From: Candidatus Defluviibacterium haderslevense
GTDB lineage: Bacteria; Bacteroidota; Bacteroidia; Chitinophagales; Saprospiraceae
Direction: 5' to 3'
Length of the DNA stretch: 64,000 nt
Assembly (NCBI GenBank): GCA_016712225.1
Contig: JADJRL010000003.1
Location: 3,981,501-4,045,500 of the forward strand
Part shown: positions 36,291 to 45,921 of the stretch, in pieces
How the letters are laid out: each line of letters begins with the position of its first letter
Position numbering within the stretch: the stretch's first letter is position 1
Notes under the pieces: model-generated
Seen by the model: the letters and a program-made list of their open reading frames with translations, nothing else
Database searches by the model: none
What the model was told of the DNA's origin: nothing
Made by a program: the position numbers and the translations under genes

Positions 36291-37559
36291 ATGTCATTAG
36301 CTGTAATTATTTGTTTTATAGTTGCTTATATTTTAATTGTATTCGAACATCCATTAAAATTAGATAAATCGGTTCCTGCCCTTATGGCTGGTGTCGTGTG
36401 TTGGAGTATAATAGCTATTTCAGATCTTCCCCTTGAGGGAGGCACATCACTAGAAAACGGACTCTCACATAGTTTAAGTAAAATAGCTGAAATATTGTTG
36501 TTTTTAATTGGAGCTATGACTATTGTTGAGCTCATTGATTTACACCATGGATTTAAAATTCTTTCAGACCTTATAAAAGCTACTTCGAAATATTCCTTAT
36601 TAGTTATTATTTCTTTTTTTGCTTTTTTCTTGTCCGCTATTTTAGATAATTTGACGACAACTATTGTAATGATAACTATAATACGCAAATTGGTTTCTTC
36701 GCAAGAAGACCGATTGTATTATGCATCATTTGTTATTATAGCTGCAAATGCTGGGGGAGCATGGTCCCCTATTGGAGATGTTACTACTACCATGTTGTGG
36801 ATTGATAATAAGGTGAGTACATTATTGTTAATTGAATATCTGATTGTTCCTTCATTAATTTGTATTTTAATTCCTTTGGCTATAGCCTATTTCTTGCCTG
36901 TATTCAAAGGCAAAGTGAAGGCTACTCAAAACCCAAGCGATCATCCGCATTTACCATCCAGCAGGATCATTTTATTTTTTGGAATTGGAGGATTAATATT
37001 TGTACCCATATTTAAACAGTTAACTCATTTGCCACCTTATTTAGGGATGATGTTTTCTTTAGCTGTCATTTGGTTAGTTTCAGATTTAATAAATTATCGC
37101 ACATATCCTCCTGAAGAATTAGGTAAAAAATTATCAATTAAAAATGCATTGTCCAGAATTGAAATGCCGAGCATTTTATTCTTTTTTGGAATACTTGCAG
37201 CCGTTTCTGCGCTTGAAGTTTTAGGTCACTTGAGTCATATGGCTCTATATTTAGATCAGTGGTTTGGTAATACGGGAATTGTAGCTTTTATATTGGGTCT
37301 ACTTTCTGCAATTGTAGATAATGTACCCTTAGTTGCTGCTAGTTTAGGGATGTATTCTTTTGAAATAGACCATGCGTTTTGGCATGAAATCGCTTTCGCT
37401 GCAGGCACTGGTGGTAGCATACTTGTTATTGGTTCAGCTGCAGGAGTAGCTGCTATGGGTATGGAAAAAATAAATTTCATTTGGTATTTGAAAAAGATAA
37501 GCTGGATCGCTTTATTAGGATATCTGGGAGGTTGGCTAGTATTATATTTTACGCATTAA
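36291..37559 (+). CDS. nhaD: Sodium:proton antiporter NhaD
   Basis: 422 residues from the ATG at 36291 (the frame opens with TTG-CTC just upstream). An inner-membrane ion transporter with about 11-12 hydrophobic segments. NhaD family signatures are present: AILDNLTTTIVMITIIRKL (with the key Asp-Asn), ANAGGAWSPIGDVTTTMLWI, GIVAFILGLLSAIVDNVPLVAASLGMY, and AAGTGGSILVIGSAAGVAAMG. It exchanges Na+ or Li+ for protons and supports pH and salt homeostasis. It is followed within 8 bases by the gene at 37568 but functional linkage is unlikely. Confidence 0.93.
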   Translation: MSLAVIICFIVAYILIVFEHPLKLDKSVPALMAGVVCWSIIAISDLPLEGGTSLENGLSHSLSKIAEILLFLIGAMTIVELIDLHHGFKILSDLIKATSKYSLLVIISFFAFFLSAILDNLTTTIVMITIIRKLVSSQEDRLYYASFVIIAANAGGAWSPIGDVTTTMLWIDNKVSTLLLIEYLIVPSLICILIPLAIAYFLPVFKGKVKATQNPSDHPHLPSSRIILFFGIGGLIFVPIFKQLTHLPPYLGMMFSLAVIWLVSDLINYRTYPPEELGKKLSIKNALSRIEMPSILFFFGILAAVSALEVLGHLSHMALYLDQWFGNTGIVAFILGLLSAIVDNVPLVAASLGMYSFEIDHAFWHEIAFAAGTGGSILVIGSAAGVAAMGMEKINFIWYLKKISWIALLGYLGGWLVLYFTH

Positions 37560-37567
37560 ATTGTTTT

Positions 37568-40500
37568 ATGAAAAAGTTTACGATTCTATTTTTTTATTTA
37601 AGCTGTCATTTAATTTATTCTCAACAAAACGAGATTAAGAAATCATCCATAGAAACTTATTTCAAAGCATTGGAATGGAGACTGATTGGACCTTTTAGAG
37701 GCGGAAGATCTTGTGCTAGCATAGGCGTTCCAAGTAACCCCAATGTTTATTATTTTGGTTCAACGGGTGGAGGTGTATGGAAGACGATTGACAAAGGAGT
37801 TAATTGGAACAATATATCTGATGGATATTTTGGTGGTTCAATTGGGACAGTTTCAGTGTCAGATTCAGATCCTAATGTTATTTATGTCGGAACCGGCGAA
37901 GAAACATTGCGAGGTAATGTATCACCCGGTGAAGGCGTTTGGAAAAGTGATGATGCCGGAAAAACATGGCAATTCAAAGGTTTAAAAAATACAAGACACA
38001 TTTCAAGAATTAGAATTCATCCTAAAAATCCTGATATTGTGTATTTAGCTGCAATCGGAGATTTATTTAAACCCAATCAAGAAAGAGGAATTTATAAATC
38101 TATTGATGGTGGAAACAATTGGAAGAGAGTACTCTTTCCTTCTGACAGTGCCGGTTGCGTTGATCTCATACTAGATCCTGTCAATCCCAAAATAATATAT
38201 ACCACATCCTGGAATATTCAACGCACACCCTACTCTCTTTCAAGTGGAGGTAGGCATTCAACCATTTGGAAAAGTACGGATGGTGGAGATTCCTGGGTTG
38301 ATTTAAGAAAAAACAAGGGATTGCCGAAAGGAATTTGGGGTATTTCTTGTATCGCAGTTTGCCCTAGCCATAATGACCGATTATATGCAATGATTGAACA
38401 TGAATCGGGTGGACTTTTTCGCTCTGATGATGCAGGATTAACATGGAAAAAAATTAATGATAGTCGCGACTTGCGTCAACGTGCTTGGTATTTCACTCGA
38501 ATTTATGCAGATCCTAAAAATGAAGATGTTGTTTATGTATTAAATGTTTCATTCCACAAATCTTCTGATGCCGGTGCAAGTTTTAAAACGATTTCAAATC
38601 ATCATGGTGATAATCACGATTTATGGATAGATCCAAATAATTCATCACGAATGATCGTTGGAAATGATGGTGGCGCACAAATTTCTGAAAATGGAGGAAC
38701 CACTTGGTCTACATTAAACAATCAACCTACTGCGCAATTTTATAGAGTAACAACAGATAATGCTTTTCCTTTTAGAATATATGCGGCGCAACAAGATAAT
38801 AGCACCATTCGAATTCGACATCGGACGCAAGGAAATCAAATCAGCTCAAGAGATTGGGAAAGTACTGCCGGAGGTGAATCCGGACATATGGCAGTAGATC
38901 CCAATGACCCGGATATCGTTTATGGTGGAAGTTATGGTGGCTTGTTAACCAGATACGATCACAGAAGAGATTTGGAGCGAAATATTAATGTCTGGCCTGA
39001 TAATCCAATAGGTTATGGAGCCATTGATCAGAAATACAGATTTCAATGGAATTTCCCTATATTCTTCTCCCCTCACGATCCAAAAAAATTGTATTGTGCA
39101 TCAAATCACTTACACGTTAGTCATAATGAAGGACAATCGTGGGAAGTCATCAGTCCTGATTTGACAAAAAATGATTCCAGTAAATTGATGGCTTCAGGAG
39201 GTCCTATCACCAAAGACAATACATCGGTAGAATACTATTGTACGATTTTCGCAGCAGCAGAATCGCCAAGAGTAAAGGATTTGCTTTGGGTTGGTTCAGA
39301 TGATGGCTTGGTTCATGTCAGTAAAAATGGGGGTAAAACATGGAGTCAAGTTACTCCCCCTACTTTGCCCAATTGGTCTATGATCAATTCCATCGAACCG
39401 GATCCATTCATTGATGGTGGATGTTATCTAGCAGCTACGAGCTATAAATCAGGTGATTATAAACCCTATTTATTCAAAACTGAAGATTATGGTAATACGT
39501 GGACTAAAATAACCAATGGAATTTCTGAGGAACATTTTACCAGAGTATTACGGGCCGATCCAAAGAAAAAAGGTCTGCTGTATTGCGGTACTGAACGTGC
39601 TTTGTATGTATCTTGGAGTGATGGTAAAAATTGGGTTCCGTTTCAATTGAATCTTCCCATAGTTCCGATTACAGATTTATGTATTAAAGATGACATACTG
39701 ATTGCAGCAACACAAGGACGAAGTATTTGGACCCTGGATGATTTGACACCTCTGCGTCATGGATTGCCTGAAGTCAATGTCAAAAAGAATTTTATTCTAC
39801 CTCCTAAACCAACTTATCGTATTGAAGGAAGTATGAATAAAAAAATTTCTAATTCAGGCATCAATCATCCCACAGAAATTATGTTGTATTGCTTTTTAGA
39901 TTCAGTAATGGATACGGACACTGTAAGTATTTTTCTGATGGATCAAAATAGAGATACGGTAAATCGTTTTTCCAATTATCCTGATGAAAAATCTACTTCT
40001 ATAGAATTAACTTCGGGCAGTAATTTGGTCCTATTAAATTATAAATATCCGGCTGCAAAATCTTTGGACAATATGATATTATGGTGGTCTTCATTAAGTG
40101 GTCCTAAAGCAGCACCAGGACAATACAAAATCATTTTTAAATCCAAGCAATTGTTTGATTCAACAGTTTGTGAAATCAAACGAGATATGTCTTACCCAGT
40201 TACCGATGCTGATGTAAAAAAACAATTTGATTTTATAAAAAATGTCCGTGATAAAATCAATGATGCCCATAAGACGATTTACCAAATTCGAGATGTCAGA
40301 TCTCAAATGAATGATGTATTATCCAGAGTTGAAAAAACTACCGCTACTGATACATTATTTAAATTAAAAGATTCCATCAATATTCAATTGACTAAAATCG
40401 AAAATGAACTCTACCAAACAAAAAATAAAAGCGGTCAGGATCCCATCAATTATCCCATAAAATTGACCAATAAATTAGCCCATTTAATTGCTTTATATGA

Positions 40501-40672
40501 CAGTGGATCATATCCGCCTACAGATCAGGCTGAAGCATACAGAATTGAAGCAAGTGCATTGGTGGATGTTCAGATTAAAAAGTTCGAAGCCATTAAGACG
40601 AATGAACTCATGTTGTTGAATCAATTGATAAGAGAAAAAGCAGTCAATGTTATTATGCCTAAAGAGGAGTAA
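37568..40672 (+). CDS. Large exported Asp-box (VPS10/sortilin-like) propeller protein
   Basis: 1034 residues from the ATG at 37568; a longer in-frame opening from 37481 runs into nhaD and gives no signal peptide. Signal peptide KKFTILFFYLSCHLIYSQ. The body has repeated Asp-box hairpins: TIDKGVNWN, SDDAGKTWQ, SIDGGNNWK, STDGGDSWV, SDDAGLTWK, SENGGTTWS, SKNGGKTWS, in a beta-propeller of roughly 650 residues beginning WRLIGPFRGGRSCASIGVP. This Bacteroidota family is usually annotated as glycosyl hydrolase or VPS10-domain protein; activity is unproven. The C-terminal ~120 residues are a charged helical region. No T9SS signal is visible at the end (NVIMPKEE), so it is probably periplasmic. Confidence 0.88.
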   Translation: MKKFTILFFYLSCHLIYSQQNEIKKSSIETYFKALEWRLIGPFRGGRSCASIGVPSNPNVYYFGSTGGGVWKTIDKGVNWNNISDGYFGGSIGTVSVSDSDPNVIYVGTGEETLRGNVSPGEGVWKSDDAGKTWQFKGLKNTRHISRIRIHPKNPDIVYLAAIGDLFKPNQERGIYKSIDGGNNWKRVLFPSDSAGCVDLILDPVNPKIIYTTSWNIQRTPYSLSSGGRHSTIWKSTDGGDSWVDLRKNKGLPKGIWGISCIAVCPSHNDRLYAMIEHESGGLFRSDDAGLTWKKINDSRDLRQRAWYFTRIYADPKNEDVVYVLNVSFHKSSDAGASFKTISNHHGDNHDLWIDPNNSSRMIVGNDGGAQISENGGTTWSTLNNQPTAQFYRVTTDNAFPFRIYAAQQDNSTIRIRHRTQGNQISSRDWESTAGGESGHMAVDPNDPDIVYGGSYGGLLTRYDHRRDLERNINVWPDNPIGYGAIDQKYRFQWNFPIFFSPHDPKKLYCASNHLHVSHNEGQSWEVISPDLTKNDSSKLMASGGPITKDNTSVEYYCTIFAAAESPRVKDLLWVGSDDGLVHVSKNGGKTWSQVTPPTLPNWSMINSIEPDPFIDGGCYLAATSYKSGDYKPYLFKTEDYGNTWTKITNGISEEHFTRVLRADPKKKGLLYCGTERALYVSWSDGKNWVPFQLNLPIVPITDLCIKDDILIAATQGRSIWTLDDLTPLRHGLPEVNVKKNFILPPKPTYRIEGSMNKKISNSGINHPTEIMLYCFLDSVMDTDTVSIFLMDQNRDTVNRFSNYPDEKSTSIELTSGSNLVLLNYKYPAAKSLDNMILWWSSLSGPKAAPGQYKIIFKSKQLFDSTVCEIKRDMSYPVTDADVKKQFDFIKNVRDKINDAHKTIYQIRDVRSQMNDVLSRVEKTTATDTLFKLKDSINIQLTKIENELYQTKNKSGQDPINYPIKLTNKLAHLIALYDSGSYPPTDQAEAYRIEASALVDVQIKKFEAIKTNELMLLNQLIREKAVNVIMPKEE

Positions 40673-40925
40673 ATATTATCTAAATTTTACTATTTAGTAC
40701 ATTTATGGTGAATTTGGGCTATGGATTACTAATATAATATGAGTATTTTGAAAACTTGGATTAACTACAATAAAAAATCTGTTTTTAGAAGGTGACCATT
40801 ATTTTTAGTAGATGTTTAAATGATGATTTTATTGAATTTAAATATGGAAATCATTTTAACTAAACAAGATTATAGCTATTAATACATGCGTTAAATACTA
40901 ATTAACTCCCATTTAATAAAAGTTG

Positions 40926-40940
40926 TATCTTCGGAAGATA
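40926..40940. promoter_or_regulatory. Inverted repeat, probable toxin-antitoxin operator
   Basis: TATCTTC-G-GAAGATA is a perfect 7-bp inverted repeat centred 19 bases before the antitoxin ATG. The left arm (TATCTTCG) is one base away from a TAnnTTTG -7 box, so a repressor bound here would cover the promoter, the usual autoregulation of type II toxin-antitoxin operons. Confidence 0.55.
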
Positions 40941-40951
40941 AAAGTATTTTT

Positions 40952-41134
40952 ATGATTACTAAGGAAAAATTGTTAGCACAGATAGAATCCTTTCCAGAAA
41001 ATATTTCAATAGACGAACTAATTGATAGGTTAATTTTTATAGAGAAGCTCGAAAATAGAATATTGGAGTCGGAAAAAGAAGCTACTATAAGCGAAGAAGA
41101 ACTTAAAACTATCATCTCAAAATGGTCCGAATAA
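40952..41134 (+). CDS. Putative type II antitoxin
   Basis: 60 residues, acidic and helical (KLLAQIESFPENISIDELIDRLIFIEKLENRILESEKEATISEEELKTII). The proline-containing PENISIDELIDRLIFIEKLE resembles antitoxins that accompany RelE/ParE toxins in Bacteroidota. The acidic C-terminal half probably wraps the toxin, and the N-terminal half may bind the operator at 40926-40940. Its last 13 bases overlap the toxin gene, a typical coupled arrangement. The DNA-binding fold is not recognisable by eye. Confidence 0.8.
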   Translation: MITKEKLLAQIESFPENISIDELIDRLIFIEKLENRILESEKEATISEEELKTIISKWSE

Positions 41135-41418
41135 AATGGTTAAGATTAGCTAAAGATGATCTTAAGGACATTTATAATTATATCAATATTGACTCTAAAC
41201 GATACACTAATTTACAGATTGAAAGAATTCAAAGGCGTACACAAGTTCTAAAAAAGCAAATATTGCTAGGTATAATTGTTGAAGAATTAGGTAACCCTAG
41301 AATAAGAGAATTGCAAGAAGGAAATTATAGAATTTTATACAGGATAGTTAGCGAAAAGGAAGTTCATATCTTAATGATACATCATAGCGCTAGAGACTTA
41401 AAGAGACATTTAAAATAA
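41122..41418 (+). CDS. RelE/ParE family toxin
   Basis: 98 residues. IKWLRLAKDDLKDIYNYI is the standard N-terminal helix pair of the RelE/ParE superfamily, followed by GNPRIRELQEGNYRILYRIVSEKEVHILMIHHSARDL, which covers the three-strand sheet and the R-x-L...YRILYR...H motif. Members either cleave mRNA at the ribosome (RelE-like) or block gyrase (ParE-like). The RELxxGNYRILYR stretch is more ParE-like, but the subtype is uncertain. It overlaps the antitoxin gene by 13 bases. Confidence 0.88.
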   Translation: MVRIKWLRLAKDDLKDIYNYINIDSKRYTNLQIERIQRRTQVLKKQILLGIIVEELGNPRIRELQEGNYRILYRIVSEKEVHILMIHHSARDLKRHLK

Positions 41419-41950
41419 AAACACAGGCTAACTTGAGATCTAAAAAAGCAGAGCAAATTATGTGTCAATCCTGATAAAGTTTCAAATTCATATAACTTTG
41501 GATATATTTGTTATGTAGAATTTTGGATTGATATTTCATAGATAGTAATTTGTTTTGGTTTTGAATTTATTAAGTTCTTTAATTCAAATTTGAATGGATT
41601 CAGAAATATAGCTTTATCGTTTGCAGTATGTCACTGTTTGTATTCAAGAAGGCTTTCTAATCCTTGACTATTTTAATGCATTTGGATAAGTTAGGATGGG
41701 CAGCTTGCTTCGTTATAAACAAATGTATTCCAGATTCTTCGATCAAGAATAGTCGGTAAGATCCAATTTATTACAAGGTAAACTTTTAATGTTTTGTGCA
41801 TAATCTGAAATAACAGCAATTTTAGCCCAATGTCAAAAAGCAAAAATGACTTTAATATCTATTTTTTAGCTTTCATTAAGTAAGGAATTCTGATATTGAT
41901 ATTGCTATTGAAATGTATGCATTGCTCTAGAAGCATAATTGTACGCTACA
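41419..41950. other. Intergenic region, possible eroded gene remnant on the minus strand
   Basis: 532 bases without an intact gene. On the minus strand a 30-plus codon stop-free stretch within 41660-41760 reads like protein (RLFLIEESGIHLFITKQ), and another within 41521-41600 reads FLNPFKFELKNLINSKPK, loosely like the NPF start of a type A sorting domain. The pieces are in different frames with stops between. This may be decayed coding DNA or chance in AT-rich sequence. Confidence 0.35.
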
Positions 41951-43276
41951 TTAACGTCGACTTAAACTAATTTGTATTTTCCAAGTTTTAAAAATAAAAT
42001 AGAAATTTAAAATAAGACTTCCTAACAACAGAAAAAATAAAGCTGAGTTTTGGAATAATTGCTGAATCTTATTCAATTGATGCTTAGACTCATTAATTGT
42101 AGCTGAAGTCAAATGTTGGATCGGTGATGCATCAATAATGTCTAAAGAGATTGGACTCAAACATCTGCGATTGGTTCCATTCCCTAATTGTCCTGATGGA
42201 TTATCTCCAAAGGTAAATATTTGTTTTGCCTTATCTATAGCGATGGATTGAAAACAACCGCCTCCAATTTCAACAATATCTTTTAAGCCTGGAACCAAAA
42301 CCGGAGTAGATGAACTGATGGTATCGCCAGTGCCTAACATGCCAAAATGATTCTTTCCCCATGTCCAAAGTCGATCATGCTCATCAATGGCAAGGGAATG
42401 CCAACTTCCGCAAGCAATTTTTTTCATTTTTGGAAGTCCAGTAAATGGTACCGGATGATCATACATTTTTTTGGTTTCTTCTTTAAATTGAAATGCTGGA
42501 TCCGAGCCCCAAACCCATATGTTACCTGAATTGTCTAAGGCAACAGAATGATGCCATCCAACTGCAATGTCAACAATCGTTGGTAAAGATTCAATTTTAT
42601 TGGCATAGGTTTGAATTCCTTTGCAAGGATGGCCTAATTCATTGAAGTCATTAGGCCCCCATGACCATACGCTACCATCCTCTTTTAGTGCTAACCCATG
42701 ATAACCTACGGTTGCAATTTTTTTTACATGATTCAATGGAGATATTTTAAAATCCTCAATTTGGAGTACATTGACAGGCCATTGACAATGTTCTCTGTTG
42801 CCATTGCCTAACTCACCAAAATAGTTGTGCCCCCAAGCCCATACAAGGCCATCATCTTTTAATCCTAATGTATGCCAATGTCCACCTTCTATAGCTACAA
42901 AATGATCATGATTTTGTAACTTTTGAGGTGTTGAATGATCATATACATCTGAACAACCTAACTGTCCATAATTATTTCTTCCCCATAAGTAAAGTTGCCC
43001 TGAAGAATCTAATGCTATACTGTGATCGTAACCTCTTGAAATGGCTTGAATAGATTTTAGATATTTTACTTTTAGTGGGATATTCGAATTGATTAATGAA
43101 CCATCCCCTAATTGGCCATAATCATTTCTACCTATGGTCCAAACTTGACCAAGCGAATCTAAAACTATGGCATGGCCATTTCCACCATCTACGATTTGTG
43201 CATGAGTATTTATTATGCCTATACATGTAAAAATAGCAATGTTAAATATCTGTTGAATAATCATTAGTGCTTTCAT
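41951..43276 (-). CDS. Exported RCC1-repeat seven-bladed propeller protein
   Basis: 441 residues. Signal peptide (IIQQIFNIAIFTCIGIINTHA), then seven RCC1 repeats recognisable by x-W-x-W-G-x-N-x-x-G-Q-L-G: VWTIGRNDYGQLG, LYLWGRNNYGQLG, VWAWGHNYFGELG, VWSWGPNDFNELG, IWVWGSDPAFQF, LWTWGKNHFGMLG, IFTFGDNPSGQLG. Each is preceded by H-S-I-A-L-D-like strands. That count matches a closed propeller. The C-terminus is one hydrophobic helix (SALFFLLLGSLILNFYFIF) and a basic end (KIQISLSRR), so the protein is probably membrane-anchored rather than sent out by T9SS. It follows a T9SS propeller gene by 18 bases. Ligand unknown. Confidence 0.9.
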   Translation of the reverse strand: MKALMIIQQIFNIAIFTCIGIINTHAQIVDGGNGHAIVLDSLGQVWTIGRNDYGQLGDGSLINSNIPLKVKYLKSIQAISRGYDHSIALDSSGQLYLWGRNNYGQLGCSDVYDHSTPQKLQNHDHFVAIEGGHWHTLGLKDDGLVWAWGHNYFGELGNGNREHCQWPVNVLQIEDFKISPLNHVKKIATVGYHGLALKEDGSVWSWGPNDFNELGHPCKGIQTYANKIESLPTIVDIAVGWHHSVALDNSGNIWVWGSDPAFQFKEETKKMYDHPVPFTGLPKMKKIACGSWHSLAIDEHDRLWTWGKNHFGMLGTGDTISSSTPVLVPGLKDIVEIGGGCFQSIAIDKAKQIFTFGDNPSGQLGNGTNRRCLSPISLDIIDASPIQHLTSATINESKHQLNKIQQLFQNSALFFLLLGSLILNFYFIFKTWKIQISLSRR

Positions 43277-43294
43277 GCGTTTAACTTTTTATGA

Positions 43295-45409
43295 TTAAAG
43301 TTTTACCAATTTCTTAAATTCCTTATTATTGACTTGCACAATATAAATTCCTGATGGCCAAAGTGAGGTTTCAATATTAAGATTTGAATTTAAGGAAATT
43401 GCTTCAAAAATAACTACACCGGATAAATTTTCAATAATGATATGATTGTTTTTTTCTCTTGATGCATCAAATGCTAAATGTACATTTCCAGAAAACGGAT
43501 TGGGATATACTATATATGATTGATCAGAATGTACAATGTGATCAGTTTGTGTTGCAAAAGGTTTGGAGTATTTATAGATCTGATCATTTAACATGCCCGC
43601 ATAAAGAAAGTGTTGGTCATCTTCGTAAATGGTTCTAACAAAACTATGCGGGTATGGTAATCCTGTCATATCAAAAGGTTTGCAACCTTGTTTATTGCAT
43701 TGGAAAAGTCCTTTTTTGGGATCGTAAACAAAAACTTTGTCTGTTTTGTCAATGCCAACTATTTTTGATCCTACACCAAAAGTATCAATGTAAATTTGCT
43801 TTTTAAGATCATAGTCAATAGTATAAAGACTTGGTCCTAAAGTAAAAATATCGCCTATTGCATTCATTTCTTTAGGGCCTGAAAAATAATCAAATGAAAT
43901 ATAACTGTTGAAAGTTTCTCCTCGATCATCTGAAAAGAGCATATATTCATTACTGTAAACTAAGTAAATTCTACCATTTGGATGGAAAAACATTTGAGTA
44001 ATAATTCCATCACAACAAGTAACAGTCTGAATCCATTTGAAATCCGAGCCCTCTGAATTAGATTTTCCAATTGCATCATGAGCACCAACAAAAAACAATT
44101 CTTTTAAAGGAGAGATTACTATATCTAATTGATAGCCTTTTAATTTAGTTTTGAGTGTATCCCATGTTGTTCCAAAATCATCAGAATAGTAGGTCTTATT
44201 TATACAAATTGCATAATATCTATTGAAAGAACTTTTTTTAATGGCTAATACATCTTCACCATTTACTTTTAAAGGATTCCATTTATTAATTTTAGGATTA
44301 AAAATATTAAAAAAACTGAATTTGTTATACTGATATTGGCATTTTGATACAATTAAATTTCCCGTTGTATCTGAGATTATAGAAAAAACAGATGGCAAAG
44401 AAATTATACCAGATAAATCATTTTGATCCGCATCAAAATGGTCATATCTATCTAGAGTAGGAAGTTGACAATCGTTTGAACTAATAAATATTTGTTTATC
44501 TAAAAAGCAAATATTTTTATTAAAATTATATTCGTAATATGTTTGTGGCCATTTAATATTAGCTAAAGCTCTCCATGTATTGCCTCCATCTATTGACAAA
44601 TATGGGGGTGTACTTTGACTCAATAAGTTATCATACTCATCTTTAAGCAGATATCCTGAACTTCTTTGTGTGGAAGGAGGAAATTGAAAGTAATCTTCCA
44701 ATTGATGAGTCAATTCATTATATATTTTATTCTTAGAGTCAGACTTTACAAACAAGGTTCCATTTGGGTGCCACACTAAATTTGTTAATGTGTTAGTATA
44801 ATGAGCTAAACTATCCAGTTGAATTCCAGAGTCATTAAACTTGTAAAGTGTTGATTTGTTCATTCCATCTACAAAGAAATTCTGGTCATTTCCATTGTAT
44901 GAAAAATCAGTAATTTCTCCGTACATTATGGGAGAAGTTAAATACAAAGAAAATGAACTTCCACCATCACTGGACATAAAAACTTGCTTGCCAGATACAC
45001 AAAAAAGCTTGTTTTGAACTCCGGCATACAATTTACTGATTTTAGGTCCAGAGTAGTTGGTTAATTTCCAATCATCTTTGATGTCACTTAGTTTATATAA
45101 CTTATTTTCATTGGCCAGATATACTTCAGATTGTTCTGCTGCAGCCATCAATATGGTCTTCGTAAATTCATTCAAACCTTCGTTTTTGAATTGCCAGCTC
45201 TCACCATGGTCAAGCGAATATTGAATTCCAGAATATGGCATAGCAATAAATAAAACACCAATTTTGGTGCCTATCATATTCGTAATATTAGAAGCAACTG
45301 GACTGGTTATGGGTTCCCACATTCCTTGAGAAGAAATATCAATTGGTTTAGATGTTATCAATAGAATAAAGATCAATATCTGACTTCTGCTACAAAACGT
45401 ATTCTTCAT
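43295..45409 (-). CDS. T9SS type A protein with Asp-box-like beta-propeller
   Basis: 704 residues. Signal peptide (SQILIFILLITSKPIDISS). The body contains Asp-box-like hairpins: SLDHGESWQ, SSDGGSSFS, SIDGGNTWR, SDDFGTTWD, SDDRGETFN, spread over about residues 40-610, indicating one or two beta-propellers. The C-terminal type A sorting domain begins YIVYPNPFSGNVHLAF, with IIIENLSGVVIFE, WPSGIYIVQV and FKKLVKL. Predicted to be secreted by the T9SS to the surface. It is co-oriented and 18 bases from the RCC1 gene, so two different propellers are probably made together. Enzyme activity not recognised. Confidence 0.87.
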   Translation of the reverse strand: MKNTFCSRSQILIFILLITSKPIDISSQGMWEPITSPVASNITNMIGTKIGVLFIAMPYSGIQYSLDHGESWQFKNEGLNEFTKTILMAAAEQSEVYLANENKLYKLSDIKDDWKLTNYSGPKISKLYAGVQNKLFCVSGKQVFMSSDGGSSFSLYLTSPIMYGEITDFSYNGNDQNFFVDGMNKSTLYKFNDSGIQLDSLAHYTNTLTNLVWHPNGTLFVKSDSKNKIYNELTHQLEDYFQFPPSTQRSSGYLLKDEYDNLLSQSTPPYLSIDGGNTWRALANIKWPQTYYEYNFNKNICFLDKQIFISSNDCQLPTLDRYDHFDADQNDLSGIISLPSVFSIISDTTGNLIVSKCQYQYNKFSFFNIFNPKINKWNPLKVNGEDVLAIKKSSFNRYYAICINKTYYSDDFGTTWDTLKTKLKGYQLDIVISPLKELFFVGAHDAIGKSNSEGSDFKWIQTVTCCDGIITQMFFHPNGRIYLVYSNEYMLFSDDRGETFNSYISFDYFSGPKEMNAIGDIFTLGPSLYTIDYDLKKQIYIDTFGVGSKIVGIDKTDKVFVYDPKKGLFQCNKQGCKPFDMTGLPYPHSFVRTIYEDDQHFLYAGMLNDQIYKYSKPFATQTDHIVHSDQSYIVYPNPFSGNVHLAFDASREKNNHIIIENLSGVVIFEAISLNSNLNIETSLWPSGIYIVQVNNKEFKKLVKL

Positions 45410-45921
45410 AATAGTGGGTTCTATGAAATATCGAAGATAAGCAAAATTCCGAATAACTCATTGAATTGCCTTGAATTTTTGTATATCAAATGGCAGTTGT
45501 GAGTATTTTTGGTAACTTGGCTTTAGCCAACAAAACAAAGATACAAACTAGAGCCTAAAGACCCAATACACAAAATTTAGTGTAATTTGTTTCACACACT
45601 CTTAGGAGGATTTAGAAAATTGATCATTGAAAAGATGGCGAATTAATGCCCTAAATTCTAATAGTGTAATTCTAAAGATTGGAATTGAATGGTTGGTTGA
45701 CTTTGACCCAAAATATTAAGACAAATATATGCGGACAAAACAACGAACGCCTAATATGTTTTATAAAGAAATAAGGGCTTTAGTGCAAGCTTTCAACTTT
45801 TTTATTATCTTCATCTTTCGAAAGACATTAATCTGATTTGCTTTCTACTCACTTCCTTCCTTTTGAGAAAAAACATTATCGGTTATAATACGACAAAAGA
45901 AGAAACAAAATGACATAAATT
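45410..45921. other. Divergent intergenic region upstream of two transcription units
   Basis: 512 bases without a supported gene. It includes a minus-strand TATCTTTG box at 45536-45543 for the T9SS propeller/RCC1 operon; no clear promoter for the plus-strand hydrolase gene. Confidence 0.6.
45536..45543 (-). promoter_or_regulatory. -7 promoter box of the propeller-RCC1 operon
   Basis: CAAAGATA on plus reads TATCTTTG on minus, an exact TAnnTTTG box, about 127 bases upstream of the ATG at 45409. The -33 element is not at the usual distance. Confidence 0.4.

Noticed and set aside
37481..37567. N-terminal extension of the large propeller protein into nhaD
   Set aside because: The extension overlaps nhaD and masks a clean signal peptide starting at 37568.
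40950..41420. Considered a phage or plasmid remnant around the toxin-antitoxin genes
   Set aside because: No integrase, replication or structural phage genes or att repeats were seen.
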